64,000 nt of DNA from Austropuccinia psidii. Taxonomy: Eukaryota > Basidiomycota > Pucciniomycetes > Pucciniales > Sphaerophragmiaceae. The stretch covers positions 22,838,132-22,902,131 of the forward strand of contig JALGQZ010000018.1 of NCBI GenBank assembly GCA_023105745.1, given 5' to 3'. Positions 10,834 through 23,759 of this stretch are shown here, piece after piece. Both the position numbers and the translations under genes were made by a program. Each line of letters opens with the position of its first letter. Positions within the stretch are counted from its first letter, which is position 1. The notes beneath the pieces are model-generated. The model was not told where the DNA came from, ran no database searches, and was given only the letters and a program-made list of their open reading frames with translations.

Positions 10834-10940
10834 CTTACGTGTTTTTACTAAAAACTTACGTGTTTTTACCAAATTATGGCCAAAACACGTAAGCTCTTAC
10901 ATGTTTTTACCAATTTGCTTACGTGTTTTTACCAATACCC
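10834..10940 (-). repeat. Right terminal inverted repeat with a five-unit subterminal array
   Basis: CTTACGTGTTTTTAC-type units occur at 10834-10848, 10855-10870, 10896-10912 and 10918-10940. An inverted AACACGTAAG sits at 10884-10893. The outermost unit ends in ACCAATACCC at the transposon edge. One unit has ACATG instead of ACGTG, a CpG transition. Confidence 0.85.
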
Positions 10941-10948
10941 TAAAAATA
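10941..10948. repeat. Target-site duplication, right copy (TAAAAATA)
   Basis: Exact copy of 6548-6555, directly outside the right terminal repeat. Confidence 0.9.
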
Positions 10949-11480
10949 TTAAGAGGGTATTTCAAAATTAAAATATAAATCTGTCCATTTGGCATATCAA
11001 CAAAAATGTTCTCTCACAAATAAAAAACTATTGTGTGATTTCAAAATAACACAAAAGATTGATTGACTAATGGAATGAGGTTTTTTTCCTTCTTATATTC
11101 ATACTCATGGTATATAGTTTGTTTTTTTGGACTGTAGATGGTTTACCCTTCTCAAGAGACATAATTTTATGACCATTGTTCTAAATTACAGAATAATGTC
11201 ACTGAAACAATCCTCAATCACCTTAGAGACACTTGGATCCCATTCAAGGAATGTTTTATTTACAGCTGGACCAACAAAATTCCTCATTTAGTCTACTCAT
11301 ACACCTCAAGAGCTGAAGGTGCTCATGCCATGACCAAAATTTGGATTAAAAATTCAACTGGGACCCTTTTTAATTTAGTTAAACAAATGGAGGTTTAAAT
11401 TGAAAAAATAATAACTTGAAGTAGTGAAAAGGATATCTCATGAAAAATTAAAAAATTTGATCAATATTCCATTCATAACT
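10949..11480 (+). pseudogene. Older MULE transposase relic, C-terminal half
   Basis: This continues the relic at 5765-6547 directly across the insertion. After RDLALIKN the frame goes on with an IKRVF-like block and LSIWHINKNVLSH, equivalent to LCIWHINKDVSAH of the inserted MULE. Around 11200-11400 follow LRDTWIPFKECF, YTSRAEGAHAMTKIWIKNSTGT (the catalytic Glu region) and decaying sequence with several stops. Beyond 11480 homology is lost in A/T runs. Confidence 0.75.
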
Positions 11481-13047
11481 TTTCATCTCTCATTAAAAAT
11501 TTCAAATAAATTCATAAAAAAGTTTTATTATTAAAAAAAAAAAAAAATTTAACATTAATTATAATTCAAATAAATCTTATAGAATTAATATTTTAATCCA
11601 ATTAAATAATTAAATTTTAATTTTATATTAAAAAACAGAATATTATTAAAAAAAAAAATTTTTTTTAAATATTTTAAAATTTTAAATGAAATTTTGAATT
11701 TTTTATTTTTTATTTTTTTTATTTTTTCCTTAAAAAATTTATTTATTTATTTTTTTTCACTAAAATAAATAAATTTTTTTTAAAAAAAAAAAAAAATTAT
11801 TTTAAGGATTAAAATTAATAATTATTTCAAAAAAAAATTTAAATAATAAAATTTTAGAAAAAAAATTATAAAATTAAATTTTAATTAAGATATTTATATA
11901 AAAGAATAAAAGGCCATAAAAAAAAAAAAAAATTTCTTTTTTTTTAAAGATCTTTTTTAAAAAAAAAAAAGCTACAGAAATTAGAGGAATACTTAAGGGT
12001 TATAAGAAAAAAAATAATCAAAAAATGAATCCTTCTTTATTAAAGGTACTAAATGAAACACAGAAAAAAAAAAAGAGAAAAGCCTTCAAAGAAGAAAAAT
12101 TCAGAAGGAACAGCTAGAAATTCATAAAATCAAACATCAAAAACCAATTTAGAACAGGAGATGATCCTGACACTGAGAATTAATTTCCTGAATATTTTTT
12201 TTTGAATTCCAAGTGGAAAAGAATCCTTTAATAATTTCACAAGAGTATTTTAACCTAAGAAGATCTTTAATATTGAAAATATTGAATCCTGGGGAAATAT
12301 TGAGAAGTTAAGAAAAAATGATTAACTAATAAACACAAAATTTTGACTAGAAAATTGAAATATTTTTACTTTTAATGTGATTATTGTGGAGGTTAATATC
12401 ACTTATTGATGGATTGATACAAGATAAATTTGATTAAAATTAATTCTTTAAATCATCTTTAATGTGTCTCATGTTGAAGATTTTTCCTTTCTATTTTGAA
12501 AGATTCAAGAAATTAAATAGTTCACAGAGTTCATCATTTAATAACTTAAAGAGCCAGTCAATGTGGTTTGAGATGGTTACTTAGTCATATTTTACTTATT
12601 ATAGTAAGGATATATGACCAAGTATAAGAAGTGAATTGGTACAAGAAATTGAGAAGAAGAAGAAAAGGTTTTATCAAAAGGTTCAAACTATGTGGGATGG
12701 GGTTTATGATTATTTAAAAATATTTGACTGATATTACAATTTAGAAACCAAATAATTTTGGATTTAAATTAAAGAATTGGGAGATGTAATTTAAAAAAGG
12801 TATTCAATTTCATAACTGGGAGATTTAATTTCTAAAAGGTATTTATTTCCAGTTTTATTTTACTAAAAGATCTTGTATGTCTCATTTATTCATTATTCTT
12901 TCCCATCCTAAACAACCCCCTTATTTTCATATGTTTTTTTTAAATGATTATTACTTTTTTTCTCTTTAAATTCAAGTCTTTTTCCCTATTTGAAATACCT
13001 GAACTCAAAATTAATTGGAAGAAATATTCTCTTCCAGAAGCTATGGC
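11481..13047. other. Very AT-rich decayed sequence, no gene
   Basis: From 11500 to 11960 the sequence is almost purely A and T with long homopolymers. From 12000 to 13047 it is AT-rich unique-looking sequence without long open frames. It may include further decay of the older MULE, but I could not align it. Confidence 0.5.
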
Positions 13048-14795
13048 TGTGAGCCTTGAAGGTATTTTCATATACCCAAAAGATCACAAATAATGAAACA
13101 AGATACAATTATAAATAAATTTATTTATATTTTAAAAAAACAAAAATTAAAATATAAATATGAATTTATAAACAAAAATGAAAATTTAATTCTAATTTAA
13201 AAATAAAATTAAATTGAAATTTAAAATTTTGAAAACAAATTTTTACTTGAAAACATTAAATAAAAATCAATTTTTTAAAAAAAAATTACTGAAATTAAAA
13301 TATTTTTTAAGAAAAATTTAAATAAAAAAAAATTATCATAAATTTTTATCCAAAAAAATTAAAATTTGGAAATTATTTCACCATTGGAATCTTCATAAAA
13401 AAAAAATAAGGTGAGGTCACCTCCAGGTAAAATTTCTGTAACTTAACTATAAATTAGCTTAAATTAAGTTTATATTATTTTCTGTACAAAAGTTGAAAAT
13501 CCTCAAAACCATAATTTAATTAAGATCAAAATGTGGTGTTAACCATCAACTTTTGTGTTGAAATTGAGATGTTGTGTGTATTTTAGAAGTTATGAGGAAT
13601 TTAAGTATTTTCAATTGAAATGTCAAAATGTGCAAGTGTCTTACATAAGTGAACTTTAATTTACAAATGAAGTATCAATTATTAAAGTTGTGTATTGAAT
13701 TACATATGTAAATTATAAGTATAATACATGATGCGGAATTAAAGAAAAAATAAATTGGAAAGATTGATTCTGGGTGGGGGGAGGGAGAGGAATCTTGGCT
13801 CTAAGGGGGAGCCAGACCCCCAAATTCCTTTCTGAAAGGTGTGAGATGTCGAAATCCATGCAAAGGTTCATCACTTTTGGCCTGGAATTTAGTCAAAGGG
13901 TCTGTGTCTCAATTGATGATGAGGTTTTGATACCAACCAGGGCAGTTTTAACTGTTGCCAAGAGGGTAAAACTACCCTTAAGATCAAACAAACATTGTAA
14001 AAACAGTTTTAACTGGTTTTGAAGTCTCTTAAACTCATTCTTACCTGTTTTGAAATCTTAAAATCAGGTATTATTATAGCAATGGCTGATTTGAGGGTCT
14101 AAAATGCCTAAAACCAGCCCTTTTGTGGTCTAAAACAAGGGCTCAATGATGCCATAATTGGATTTTCTGTTGTAAAATTGTTTTCCACAACTGACAAGAG
14201 TAAATTTTACTTTTGGAGTAAGGAAATTGGTGGCTATAAAAGAATGTCTTCTTTGCCCCACTTTTCTCTTTATGTTAGAATCTTTTCCTTTTATAATTAG
14301 CTTCAACACTGTTAAAACAGAAAATAAAAGATTCAAAACACCCTTTTCTTATCATTTTAAACCTTTTAACTGCGTGAAAAACTCATTATAATAATTGTTT
14401 GTAACTTTTATAATCATTTTTACCCTTGAACCACCCCATACAGGAATTAAAGCATCTTTCATCACTGTTAACTTTGAAACTTTTTTCCAAATTCACTCTT
14501 GTCACTTTTGGGTGTGTTTTCTCTTTAATAATATTTTTACAGACTTTTTTATCATATTTATTTACTGCAGTTCTTTTATCAATTAATTCCAATTGAAATT
14601 GCTCTTGAAGAAATTTCTTTTTTAGCCTTAAATATATCTTGTAGAGTATTTTTGGATATATTTTCATTATTGGTAAAACAATAAATCTTTATAATATTAT
14701 TGTTCTATACATATGAAGTTAAAAAAATAAAATTGGTGTTTTTTCTCTTAAAAATCTCATTTCATACTATTTTCAATCAAACTTTACCTTATACA
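13048..14795 (+). mobile_element. B-family LTR, plus orientation (LTR-II type)
   Basis: The LTR begins TGTGAGCCTTGAAGG and resembles, along its length, the minus-strand LTR at 33467-35168. Shared blocks include the ATACCCAAAAGA..CACA start, the GAGGTCACCTCCAGG-like block, the TGCCCTGGTTGG/ CCAACCAGGGCA block, GGTGGCTATAAAAGAATGTCTTC and the CTTTACCTTATA end. TATAAAAGA near 14236 is a plausible LTR TATA box, since the same place in the other copy keeps it. After the LTR end (about 14795) the leader TTTTGGTGACAGGAA is shared, so this was a 5' LTR or retains its leader. The downstream gag is unrecognisable. Confidence 0.75.
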
Positions 14796-15512
14796 AATTT
14801 TGGTGACAGGAAAAGTACTTGATTTTTAATCAAAGTTTCATATCCACACCTTACAATGGCAGTGGTGACTTATTATAAAACATACTGATCTTTGTACTAA
14901 CAAAAAATATATCAATTAAAATGAAAATCCAAGGGCTTAGTTTCTTTCTTCAAAAGCTCATAAACATATATGTATCCTTTTTTTAAATATAAAAATAATT
15001 CACTTTACTTAAAATAAGCTTGCTTCCCTTATTTGTGCCCAATTGGCCTTATAAAAATGTTATTTCTGGAGGATCATAGAGGGAAAAAATGATAAGTAAT
15101 AATTTAATTTGTAAAATATCCATCTTATAAGTATAGAATAAGATCAAATAAAGAATATTTCCCTCTTATTTTCCTTTAAATTACTAAAATTGGGCCCCAA
15201 GAGGTCATAATGTATCATCTTCAGGCCATTATGTGGTCCCAAAAAATACTTTGTTTTGGAGGCATGAAGCTTTATTAGATATCCATATTATTATCCTCTT
15301 GCATATATTATGAACTTTTGATTAGTAAATTTGGCCTCTTCCCTAAAAGAAAGTTTTTTTGATGCCCATTTTTCCTTTTAGGGAACCCATATAGAAGCTC
15401 CCTCAAAAAAGGTATTTGGAGGCCCAAAAAATCAAGGTCAACCAAATTAATGACAATCTCCTCTTATAGGCTTATCAATCCCTTTTAATTTTAAAATTCT
15501 TTTTATGGAGCT

Positions 15513-15555
<43 letters not shown>

Positions 15556-16368
15556 GTTAAATGGTCCCATAAAAAATTTTTTTTCTGAAAAAAGAAAATT
15601 AAATAAATAAAATATTTGGTAAGATATTATTGGATCAAATAATTTTAAAATATAAAATAATTTTGTTAATTTTGAAATTGAAATTATTTTTAAAGTTAAA
15701 AAAATTATTCAAAAGAAAATTAAAAGAAAATAATCAATTATCCTTAAATTTTTATTTTTTTTTATTTTTTGATGAATTATTTATTTAAAATTAAGTTTTA
15801 ATCAATTAACTTAGATACCAAAAAATAAAACTAAACATGAAAACTATTTTTTTTTTCTCTAAAAGTAGTAATTGAAAAATTCTCAAAAAAAAAGGAAAAA
15901 AAAGTTGAATTTTTAATATTTATTTTTTATTTTTTATTTGGATAAATAGATTCAAAATAAAATATTGGAAAATAAAAATTGTCATTTTTCATTTTTTTTT
16001 TCATTTTGATTTATATATATATATATGAATGGTTTTTTGGTAAAATTAAACAAGGAAAGTTAGCAAAAAACACAAAATGTAAATTGTTATATGATCTTAC
16101 TAAAAAAATATAAGTAACTTTTTGAGTACCTTCAAATTTTTAAAAAAAAAACATAAAAAAATCTGTACTGCGTAAAATACTCATATAAAACCTCCTCACC
16201 CCCAAAAAACATACTTTTTACTTTTTCAACGAAAAACTTTCTTTTAAAATATTTTTGAAAATTTTTTCCCTCTCCCAAAAAAAACCTTAAAAAAATTGTT
16301 TTCTTTATTTCCCCCAAAGAGGAACCTTCTTTTGAAACAGTTCTTAATTTCTTTTAGTTAGCCAATAA
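14796..16368. other. Decayed retroelement leader, then AT-rich sequence
   Basis: The first 60 bases match the element B leader (ACTTGATTTTTAATCAAAGTTTCATATCC). Beyond that no gag or pol can be recovered. About 15180-15480 is less AT-rich and looks like a distinct repeat, with GGGCCCCAAGAGG and GGAGGCCCAAAAAATC, unidentified. The rest is homopolymer-rich. Confidence 0.45.
15515..15554. repeat. 40-base poly-T run
   Basis: An uninterrupted T run of 40, possibly the poly-A tail of a minus-strand retroposed (LINE- or SINE-like) copy. No target duplication or reverse-transcriptase sequence was recognised beside it, so it is listed only as a simple repeat. Confidence 0.8.
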
Positions 16369-19000
16369 TGTGAGCCTATGAGCTATTCATAGCATACCCA
16401 AAAGGCCACAAATAGAGTTTTATGAATCTTAGTGAGGGCTCAACTGACGTTTATGTTGAGCTTCAAAAAAATAATAATGAAATTCTACCTCTTTTAATAA
16501 ATAAAGCTAGGATTATTATTTCATATTTTTATTTTCTTTCAAAAAAACCAAGGTAAAACTTATAAGGTTTTGTTCCCAAAATAAAATGATTTTGGATATT
16601 ATCAGAATAATTGAAAATTATTCAAAGAGATTTAATAAATTTCAAAAAATTGGAGAAATTTGAAAAGTAATTGTTAACTTCAATACTGGTTTAAATTCAA
16701 ATCATATATCTATAAATATATAAGCTTAGAAACAAAAGTGTTAAGATTCAAGTTTTATCTATATTTATTTGATTGGCTAAGGATTTCATATGAAGTATGT
16801 AAGCTGTACATGTACTTTATTAAAGTTTTTTTCAGCCCTGGTATGACTTTATATGAATAAATTGGAAAAATCCACACAAGAGGAGGAAAAAGGTGTCAGA
16901 GTATCTCACATTTGGGATCTGTAAGAAAACTATCAGGATTTTAATATTTTACTGAAAGTATTCTTAACCTTATTCTAATTAAATATTAGAATTTGATTTA
17001 ATATTAAAGCTTAAAATACTTTATCCCCCATTTGGACTGAAATTAGGAGCTTCCAAAGGGTAAATTCCAATTTACAAGCTTTTAATAAGCTTTTCAACAA
17101 AGCTCAAATCTTCAAAAATCTTGAAAATTACACTTGAATTTATTAAAAACTTAATAAAAGGTAAGCTATAGAGTACAGTAGAACTTCCCCAAAGAAATAC
17201 CCCTCAAAGGCCATGGCAAATTGGGTGCACCATCAGAATGCATGCTTGATGTTTTTCCTAAGGCCATAAATCTGTGGAACGCAGTAAACCATGCCATAAC
17301 TGTCAACCGAACTGAAAATAGCCTCTCTTGAGCCATTTTCTCCTTTTCAATTTCAATTTAATTTCAATTTTTCTCTAATATTTTATATTCTGCCCCACCT
17401 CACCACATCTTCTCTTTTGAAATTTTCTGGTGATCTTTCTCAACCAGTGTATGTATGCCCCACAGTGTGGAAATCTTATTTCTATAAAATGGCTCTCAAC
17501 AGCTGAAATATTTGATTAAACCCAACCAATTAATGAAGAAATAGAAGAAAATACTCTCAACAAGCCAGTAACAACCCTTCCCTCATTAGCTGAAGTTCAT
17601 AATTCTATATCCTGGCATTAACTTATTCAGCTTCTGATTCAACTAAAGAATCTGATAATGTGAGTGAAAGTCGTGATTCCTACCCTAGGGATGTGGGATT
17701 AAAACACTTAAAATCTTTCAAGAAATTATCTTTACTACTCAGAGCCAAAATGAAGGTTTTATTTTTATTTAATTATTAAAAAGATTGTTTACATCTGAAA
17801 GAATATATACACTACTACATAGTTTATTCTTGATAAATACCATATTTTTTAAAACTTAGTGGAATGTTACAGTACAAAGTATGGGTTTAGGGTATGGCTT
17901 GACAAAGGTTCCATACATATTTAGTGAAATAAAGCTATATGGCTTTGGTAAATGGTTTAAGAGAGGGCCTCCTCTGTCCCATGAAATCCCCTAATCCATG
18001 CAAAATGGAGTCTACCGACACATATGGCTTAGGAGAAGTTCTACTATATATTGCTATATTTATGTGAAGAAAGGAAATAAGCTCAAAGACGTATTACAGA
18101 AAATCCATTTATTAAGGGATATACTTGAAAAATATTACACAGATTATATGTCAGTCTTCTCTTTGTAGACAATAAGAAAAACCTAATTTCATTAGTAAGA
18201 ATATTTCATATTAATCCTTGACACGACCTTATTGATTGTTCTAAAATAAAATTAATATTTCACTAAAAATTAATTAAAAATACAAATCAAATCATTTTTG
18301 AGATTTTTTTTGTTGCTATGATATCAATGAATTCAAATTGAAAATAAATATATTATCTTTAAATTAAAGTTTAAAATAATAAATTGAAGTTAAATTTAAA
18401 GCTTCTTGGAGTTAAGAATAACATTTTTAAATCAAACTATAATGAAAAATTGAGAGTTTTTCAAATTAAAACATAATTCTTAAATGATAGTTTCGCAAAT
18501 ATAATTAGTCTATTCCCTCTGAAAGCATCTTTGATCACGGATTAGGTGTCTTAAGGAATAAAAAGCGCAATTTAATACTTTTCCCCATCAATCAGTAAGG
18601 TCTATGTTCTGAATAATATATATTTTATTAGATAAAGGTCTAACTATTATAAATAATTATTCATCTTTTATTATTATTTAGAAATCTTATAAATATGTGA
18701 TTAAGATAATAGAATTAAATTTTATATTTAAAATAATTAAAAATTGTTTCATTTTGTACAATGTTTCTTAAAGAAATATTTAAAAATCAACAAATCCTAC
18801 AAAAATAACTTAACTCTTATTTTTTCCATATTTTCATTATTTAACCATAATTTATGACCTATTTTTGTTTGATTTCATTAATCAATATCTTGTAAGCGAG
18901 TTTTTATCAAGTATGTATTTATTTTCATCATTAGTTCTCTAAATTATCATTACACCATTGTGTATTATTAGCTTATGTTATTTATGGCTTGGCCTTAGCT
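16369..19000 (+). mobile_element. Diverged LTR (LTR-I-like), interrupted by a DNA transposon
   Basis: It starts TGTGAGCCTATGAGC with the CATACCCAAAAGGCCACAAAT block seen in other LTRs here. Collinear blocks with the solo LTR at 25498-27596 include TTGGCTAAGGATTT, CAAAATCCAC-like and ATTTGGACTGAAATT..AGCTTCCAAAGGGTAA, and, after the insertion, a TCTACTACTATTTTATGTG-like block and TATTAAAAATCCA-like sequence. It is interrupted at 17176-18046. The right end is not determinable; 19000 is approximate. Confidence 0.55.
17176..18046 (+). mobile_element. pogo/Fot1-like (Tc1-mariner superfamily) transposon relic, 871 bp
   Basis: Terminal repeats CAGTAGAACTTCCCC (left) and TAGTAGAACTTCTCC (right, inverted) are flanked by TA on both sides (17174-17175 and 18047-18048), the TA target duplication of this superfamily. 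The CAGTAGAAC start is typical of pogo-like elements. Internal sequence around 17520-17700 reads EEIEENTLNKPVTTLPSLAE and acidic residues, which resembles a transposase C-terminus but is too decayed to be sure. It splits the LTR, which realigns on both sides. Confidence 0.7.
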
Positions 19001-22000
19001 TCTTATAGCCAAATATAATCGTCTCTGGTATATATTTTATATCATTTTGATTATAATTTCCAGTAATTTATAAAAATGATGATAATATTTTTATATGAAG
19101 CTAGGGAATAAAAAACCACACGGATATGTGGCACAGGTGTAGAAATTCGAAATATCAATAATTAGACAAATTCATATCCAAAGTAAGATAGGGAATATAT
19201 AGCTTTGGATTTTTTGAGATTATTAGTCATAATTAATAATATAAATAGTTCTTAAGTATCCAAACAATAAAATTATAGATAATCTTGAATGGAAAACAAT
19301 AGAATAAAAAAAGAAATAAGAAAATAGAAGGTAGATAAAACAAAATATCTTGAGAGAAACTAAAGCCATTTGAGTAAAAATAATTAAGTATTTAAATAAA
19401 AAAGGACAAATTTATCTAAGGCACTTTAAATAAAATAAAAATTAGCAAGAGAATTATCAATCTTGAAATAGAATGCCTTACTATTTGAAGATATTCTTTC
19501 TGAAAAGGTGGCTTAGGTGATATAATTTCCTTTGCTATAATTTCAATTAAAGAAGTGAAGAAAGGGCCAAAACTTTGAATAATTTAAGCTTGTATATCTA
19601 TTATATTTGGATACTTTGTCAAAAAGGTAAAGACCATTTTCATCATATAATATTTCTAACTCAATGAAAAATAGATTTTCCAGATTTTCTAATAATCAAT
19701 TATCTCTTTGATATACTAATTTTATGCCATTTTATTAGTATAATCTCAAAAAAATTGTATAAATACATACATACCACATTTATATTCCTTTGAAGCCCTG
19801 GTAAAGTGGAATTTACTTCCATCATTATAAAGAAATATATGAAAAATTATGCACTAATAAATCTAGATTGGCTTCATTTTTTGGAAATTTTCCCCAAAAA
19901 GATTTCTTTAGAAAGACTCAATGTTATCAGAAAAAAGGGGATAAAATCTCAAATGATTGTTTTTTACTTAAGAGGTTTTCCATTCCAGCAAAGAACTATG
20001 TATAATAGAGCTGTTATAAATACTATATTATTATTTTCTTTAAATATATGGAATAGGTTCACTGTATAGAAAGGACACACCACTGAATTCTGCGGATATA
20101 TGTTTTTTCAATAAATATAGAGAAATTTTAGTACAGAAAATATTATGCATAAGTAAATTTTCAGATCTGAATAATATTCAAGTTGATATATGATCAAGAA
20201 GATTAACCTCAAAAATTCTCAGTACTTAATCTATATATATTAAATATATGAAATGAAGTTAAGAAATTTCAAAGTATTGTATTTTAATCATTATTAAATA
20301 TATTATTAGAAAATTGAGCTTCATTTACTGTGTTTCAATTTGATAAAGAGTTTAAAATCTTTAATAGCCCTTGATTTACCAAAAAAACTTTCATTTTTCT
20401 ATCGAATCTTTCCAAAGATAAGTTAGCTTATCATAATGTATAAAGTTCTTCAATATGAATATGAATAAAATTACCTTTTTATTTAGTCCAGATGAAAGTT
20501 CCCATTTATTGCAATCGGATGGTTTCCTCTATAATTGAATGATCCAATTTTGAATATTTATCACTTTTACATGTTTTTTCTTAAGAAATTGAAAAATTAA
20601 ATATTTTGAAATTAAATGAAAAAGAAGAAAGAGGGGATTACACATCAAGATTTAAGAATGAGGTTTTGATTTTTTAAGAGAAATTTTGCAAAACTTTGGG
20701 CTTCAAGGTTTACATTCAGAAATTTGAAAGAAAAAACAAATTAAATCGTTTCTTAAGCAAAAACAAAATAAGATTAATTTAGGTATTTGTGACATGTATT
20801 TCCTCATTAAAATTAAGGCTGATTAAAATATCAAACATTTGCTTGAAAACAATACAAAAATATAGCTTCACCCACTATTTTGGTTGAATTAAAGGGAAAA
20901 ACTTAATACCTTAAATGTAATGGTATAATATTTATATTTTTGAATAAAACAAAATCAAGAATATTATCTATATTTTTCTTGTTTTTGATTCAAAATTTAA
21001 ATTTGAAATAATTCTCCAAATTTCATTCTATTATTGTGAAAAAACAGAATAATTACAATTTCATAATAAAAAAAAGATTCAAAAAAGATCATCATCTATT
21101 TTATTTTGCTTGATTTCAGTAATTCTTTGGAGAAAGAATCGTCCAAATATGATTTTGAAAAAAGAAGAGCTTTCATTTGAATAAACAATTGAAAATATTG
21201 AGAATTCTCCAACAATAAACAACCTTAATATTACTAGCTGAAAAAATCAATTTCTAGTTATTTGCAAATTCATTATTCAATAGTAAAAATGAACTTCAAG
21301 ATCATTTGAACCGAAAATGCATCAACAACTAATATAAAAAGATTCCCTCATCTACCCACAAAAATTACCAAAAATGAGTGTTTAATACGCGATTTTCATT
21401 CTTTTGAAAAGGGTAAACCAAATTGATACTATCTCACATATTGAAAATAATATGAAAATCAACAGAAAAAATGGAAAAATAAGAATTTTAATTTTTGGTA
21501 ACCTCAATACTTGATATTGTTCTGAAAGAATTAAAGCTCCTAGTTCATGAATAAAAATTTTCAGTAAATCCCAAATATTAATTCTTGCAGGGCTTCCAAG
21601 TACTTAGAAGCAATATCCCAAGCGTCTTTGAAAATTTGTTCCAGTTTTTTGGAAATTGAAGAAACATTACTCTATAAGGGGCTGTGAACGGCTGGAAAGC
21701 ACCTTACCCAGCTGTTTCAAGTATTTGCTTTTTTTATCCAGAAATTAAAAGTGAGTTTGAGAATAGGCCCATATAGAATAATAGAATTCATAATGTAAGC
21801 AGCTTGAGGTTGCAATTGGTTTGAGGGCTTCAAGTAATCCATAATTTTTGAAAATTAGATATTATACAAGTATTAGTTATTTTTAGTTTTTGAAAAAGAA
21901 ACTACAATGATCATTTGCACTTCCCAAATCATGATAATTGAGAAAATACTGTGCTACATTTTTTGAAGCTCAGTATTAATATAATATTCTTGTTCTATTC

Positions 22001-23759
22001 ATTCATATTAATTGAATTTAAGATTAGTCAGTTCAAATTCCAAATTTCTTCCTTCTCAATTTCGATTTTAATATCTGATTAATATTTTATTTGAAAAATT
22101 AACAATTACTCATTGTTTAAATTTTCAATAAATTATGAGTATCTTTTTCATACACTAATTAAGGAATTATTTTTCTAGTTTTTTGTTTTTTTAATAATTT
22201 GTAAATTCAAATTTTGTGGATCTTATTATTTTATATAATTTAACTTTTAATAGCTTTTGTTTTGAGCAATACACAGTTCATTATTAACATTCATTTTTTG
22301 TTGTTTTTACTAACTAATAACAATTGGAGTCAATAATTTCTTCTTTTCTTATTTTGTTTAAATCTTGATTTTCCAAAATCACATAGTTACTCTTGTACAG
22401 TAAACTTGATTGGAATTCCAAATGGCATCCAGAGAACCTACAACAAATATTCTTCTGTAAAACTGTGCTATTATTTGAATATATATTGTAAATTATTATA
22501 GTTGTTGCTATTAGAATCTCTAATAATATCAGTTTTTCGTAAATATTAAAGTAAGTGATTTCAATAACAATTATTTTTTATTTGAGGCTATAATATTCAA
22601 AAATATCATGATTCTATTTGAGGAAAATCATTGTAAATAGAAAGAAATTACATCAGCTTAACTGCTTTTTGTAACTACTCAAGGTCTCTCTGACCTTTCC
22701 AATTCATAAAAATCAAAAAATAATATACAATCCCGAATTTTTCAAACCCTCATTGGTTGATTAATAGATTTTTTCTCATTTCTAATTATTTTATTTACAT
22801 TCCCTAAAGAATATTTATATGGAATATTGGGGAATTAGAAATATTTGAATAAAGAAAGTTGCTTGCAGATTGAATGTATTTGCCATTGAAGATATAAGAA
22901 TATGGGCTATAATTGAAAAAATATTATATATTCTCAAAGGATACTTGTGATTTTGGTTTGTTTTGGGTTGAATCCATGTTTGTATTTCATGACTCACAAG
23001 AATATTCTCTTTTTCATGGTTATTATCTTCTGATATTTCCAATTAAATCCTACAGCGCATAGACTATTTCAAAAATCAGGAATTTCATGATAAATAGAAA
23101 AAATTGAAAAAGAGGTTCCCAGAAGAGATTTATGTTTCAGGATATTTCAATTACTGTCACGAACTTTTGGTTTGCTTTGAAACAAATAGAATTAAAGCTA
23201 AAGAAACTCTCAGATCAAAGAGGCAAAGTGTTTTGAGATGAATTATTATTGAATTGATAATAGATAGGTTGTAACTAGAAATATTAAAGTGGAGCCTAAA
23301 GAACTTTTTATTAAAAATTTAAGATGCTCTTCCTTCAATAGTATTGGCTGAGAGTATTTCGAAAACCCTATTTACACTAAGTATCAACTAGTTTACTATT
23401 ACGATTATTAGAATACTAAAGAATTGAATTATTTCAATTATTATATGTGTCACTTCCTTCTTAGGAAAGTTTAACCCTATAGTAATAGCTCCTATATTTT
23501 TTTGACAATTTCAGCAAGAGGAAAAATTTTCTTTCATCCCAATAGAGAGTTGGAGAAAGAGGATATTTTCTTGAATTATTTTATAGTAAAAATATCCACT
23601 CTATATGAATGTATTGTTCCTCAAATATTTAAATGAAGCTGGTATTGAGGCTTAGACTTGGCTTCAAAACCATATGGGGGATTTATTGAAAATTAATGTT
23701 GAATAGGCTCACCAATAATTCCTTATAAGATGTCTTTCAGATAGCGTTTCTTAGACATT
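19001..23759. other. AT-rich sequence without recognisable genes or element ends
   Basis: Nearly 4.8 kb of AT-rich sequence. Short open frames (for example 19806-20069 and 22815-23042) have no motifs and are compatible with chance. A stretch near 21590-21750 is less AT-rich and could be an old coding fragment, but it is not identifiable. I see no LTR ends, terminal repeats or RNA genes. Confidence 0.5.

Larger units (their letters stand above)
6556..10940 (-). mobile_element. Complete MULE DNA transposon carrying a transposase-OTU fusion gene
   Basis: The element is 4385 bp, bounded by terminal inverted repeats that start GGGTGTTGGTAAA (left) and GGGTATTGGTAAA (right, read from the end), and by an 8-bp target duplication. 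It carries one multi-exon gene on the minus strand (7399-10324). Subterminal regions hold repeated GGTAAAAACACGTAAG-like units, two on the left and four or five on the right. The left noncoding part has a duplicated block of about 190 bp. It inserted into an older MULE's transposase frame, whose two halves line up across the site. Clear ends and few coding lesions indicate a fairly recent arrival. Another copy must have supplied transposase if the defects predate insertion. Confidence 0.9.

Noticed and set aside
15515..15554. LINE/SINE tail
   Set aside because: No reverse transcriptase, RNA-gene-like head or target duplication was found by the T run.
19806..20069. 87-codon plus-strand frame
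   Set aside because: AT-driven composition, no motif, no introns or partners; expected by chance in this base composition.
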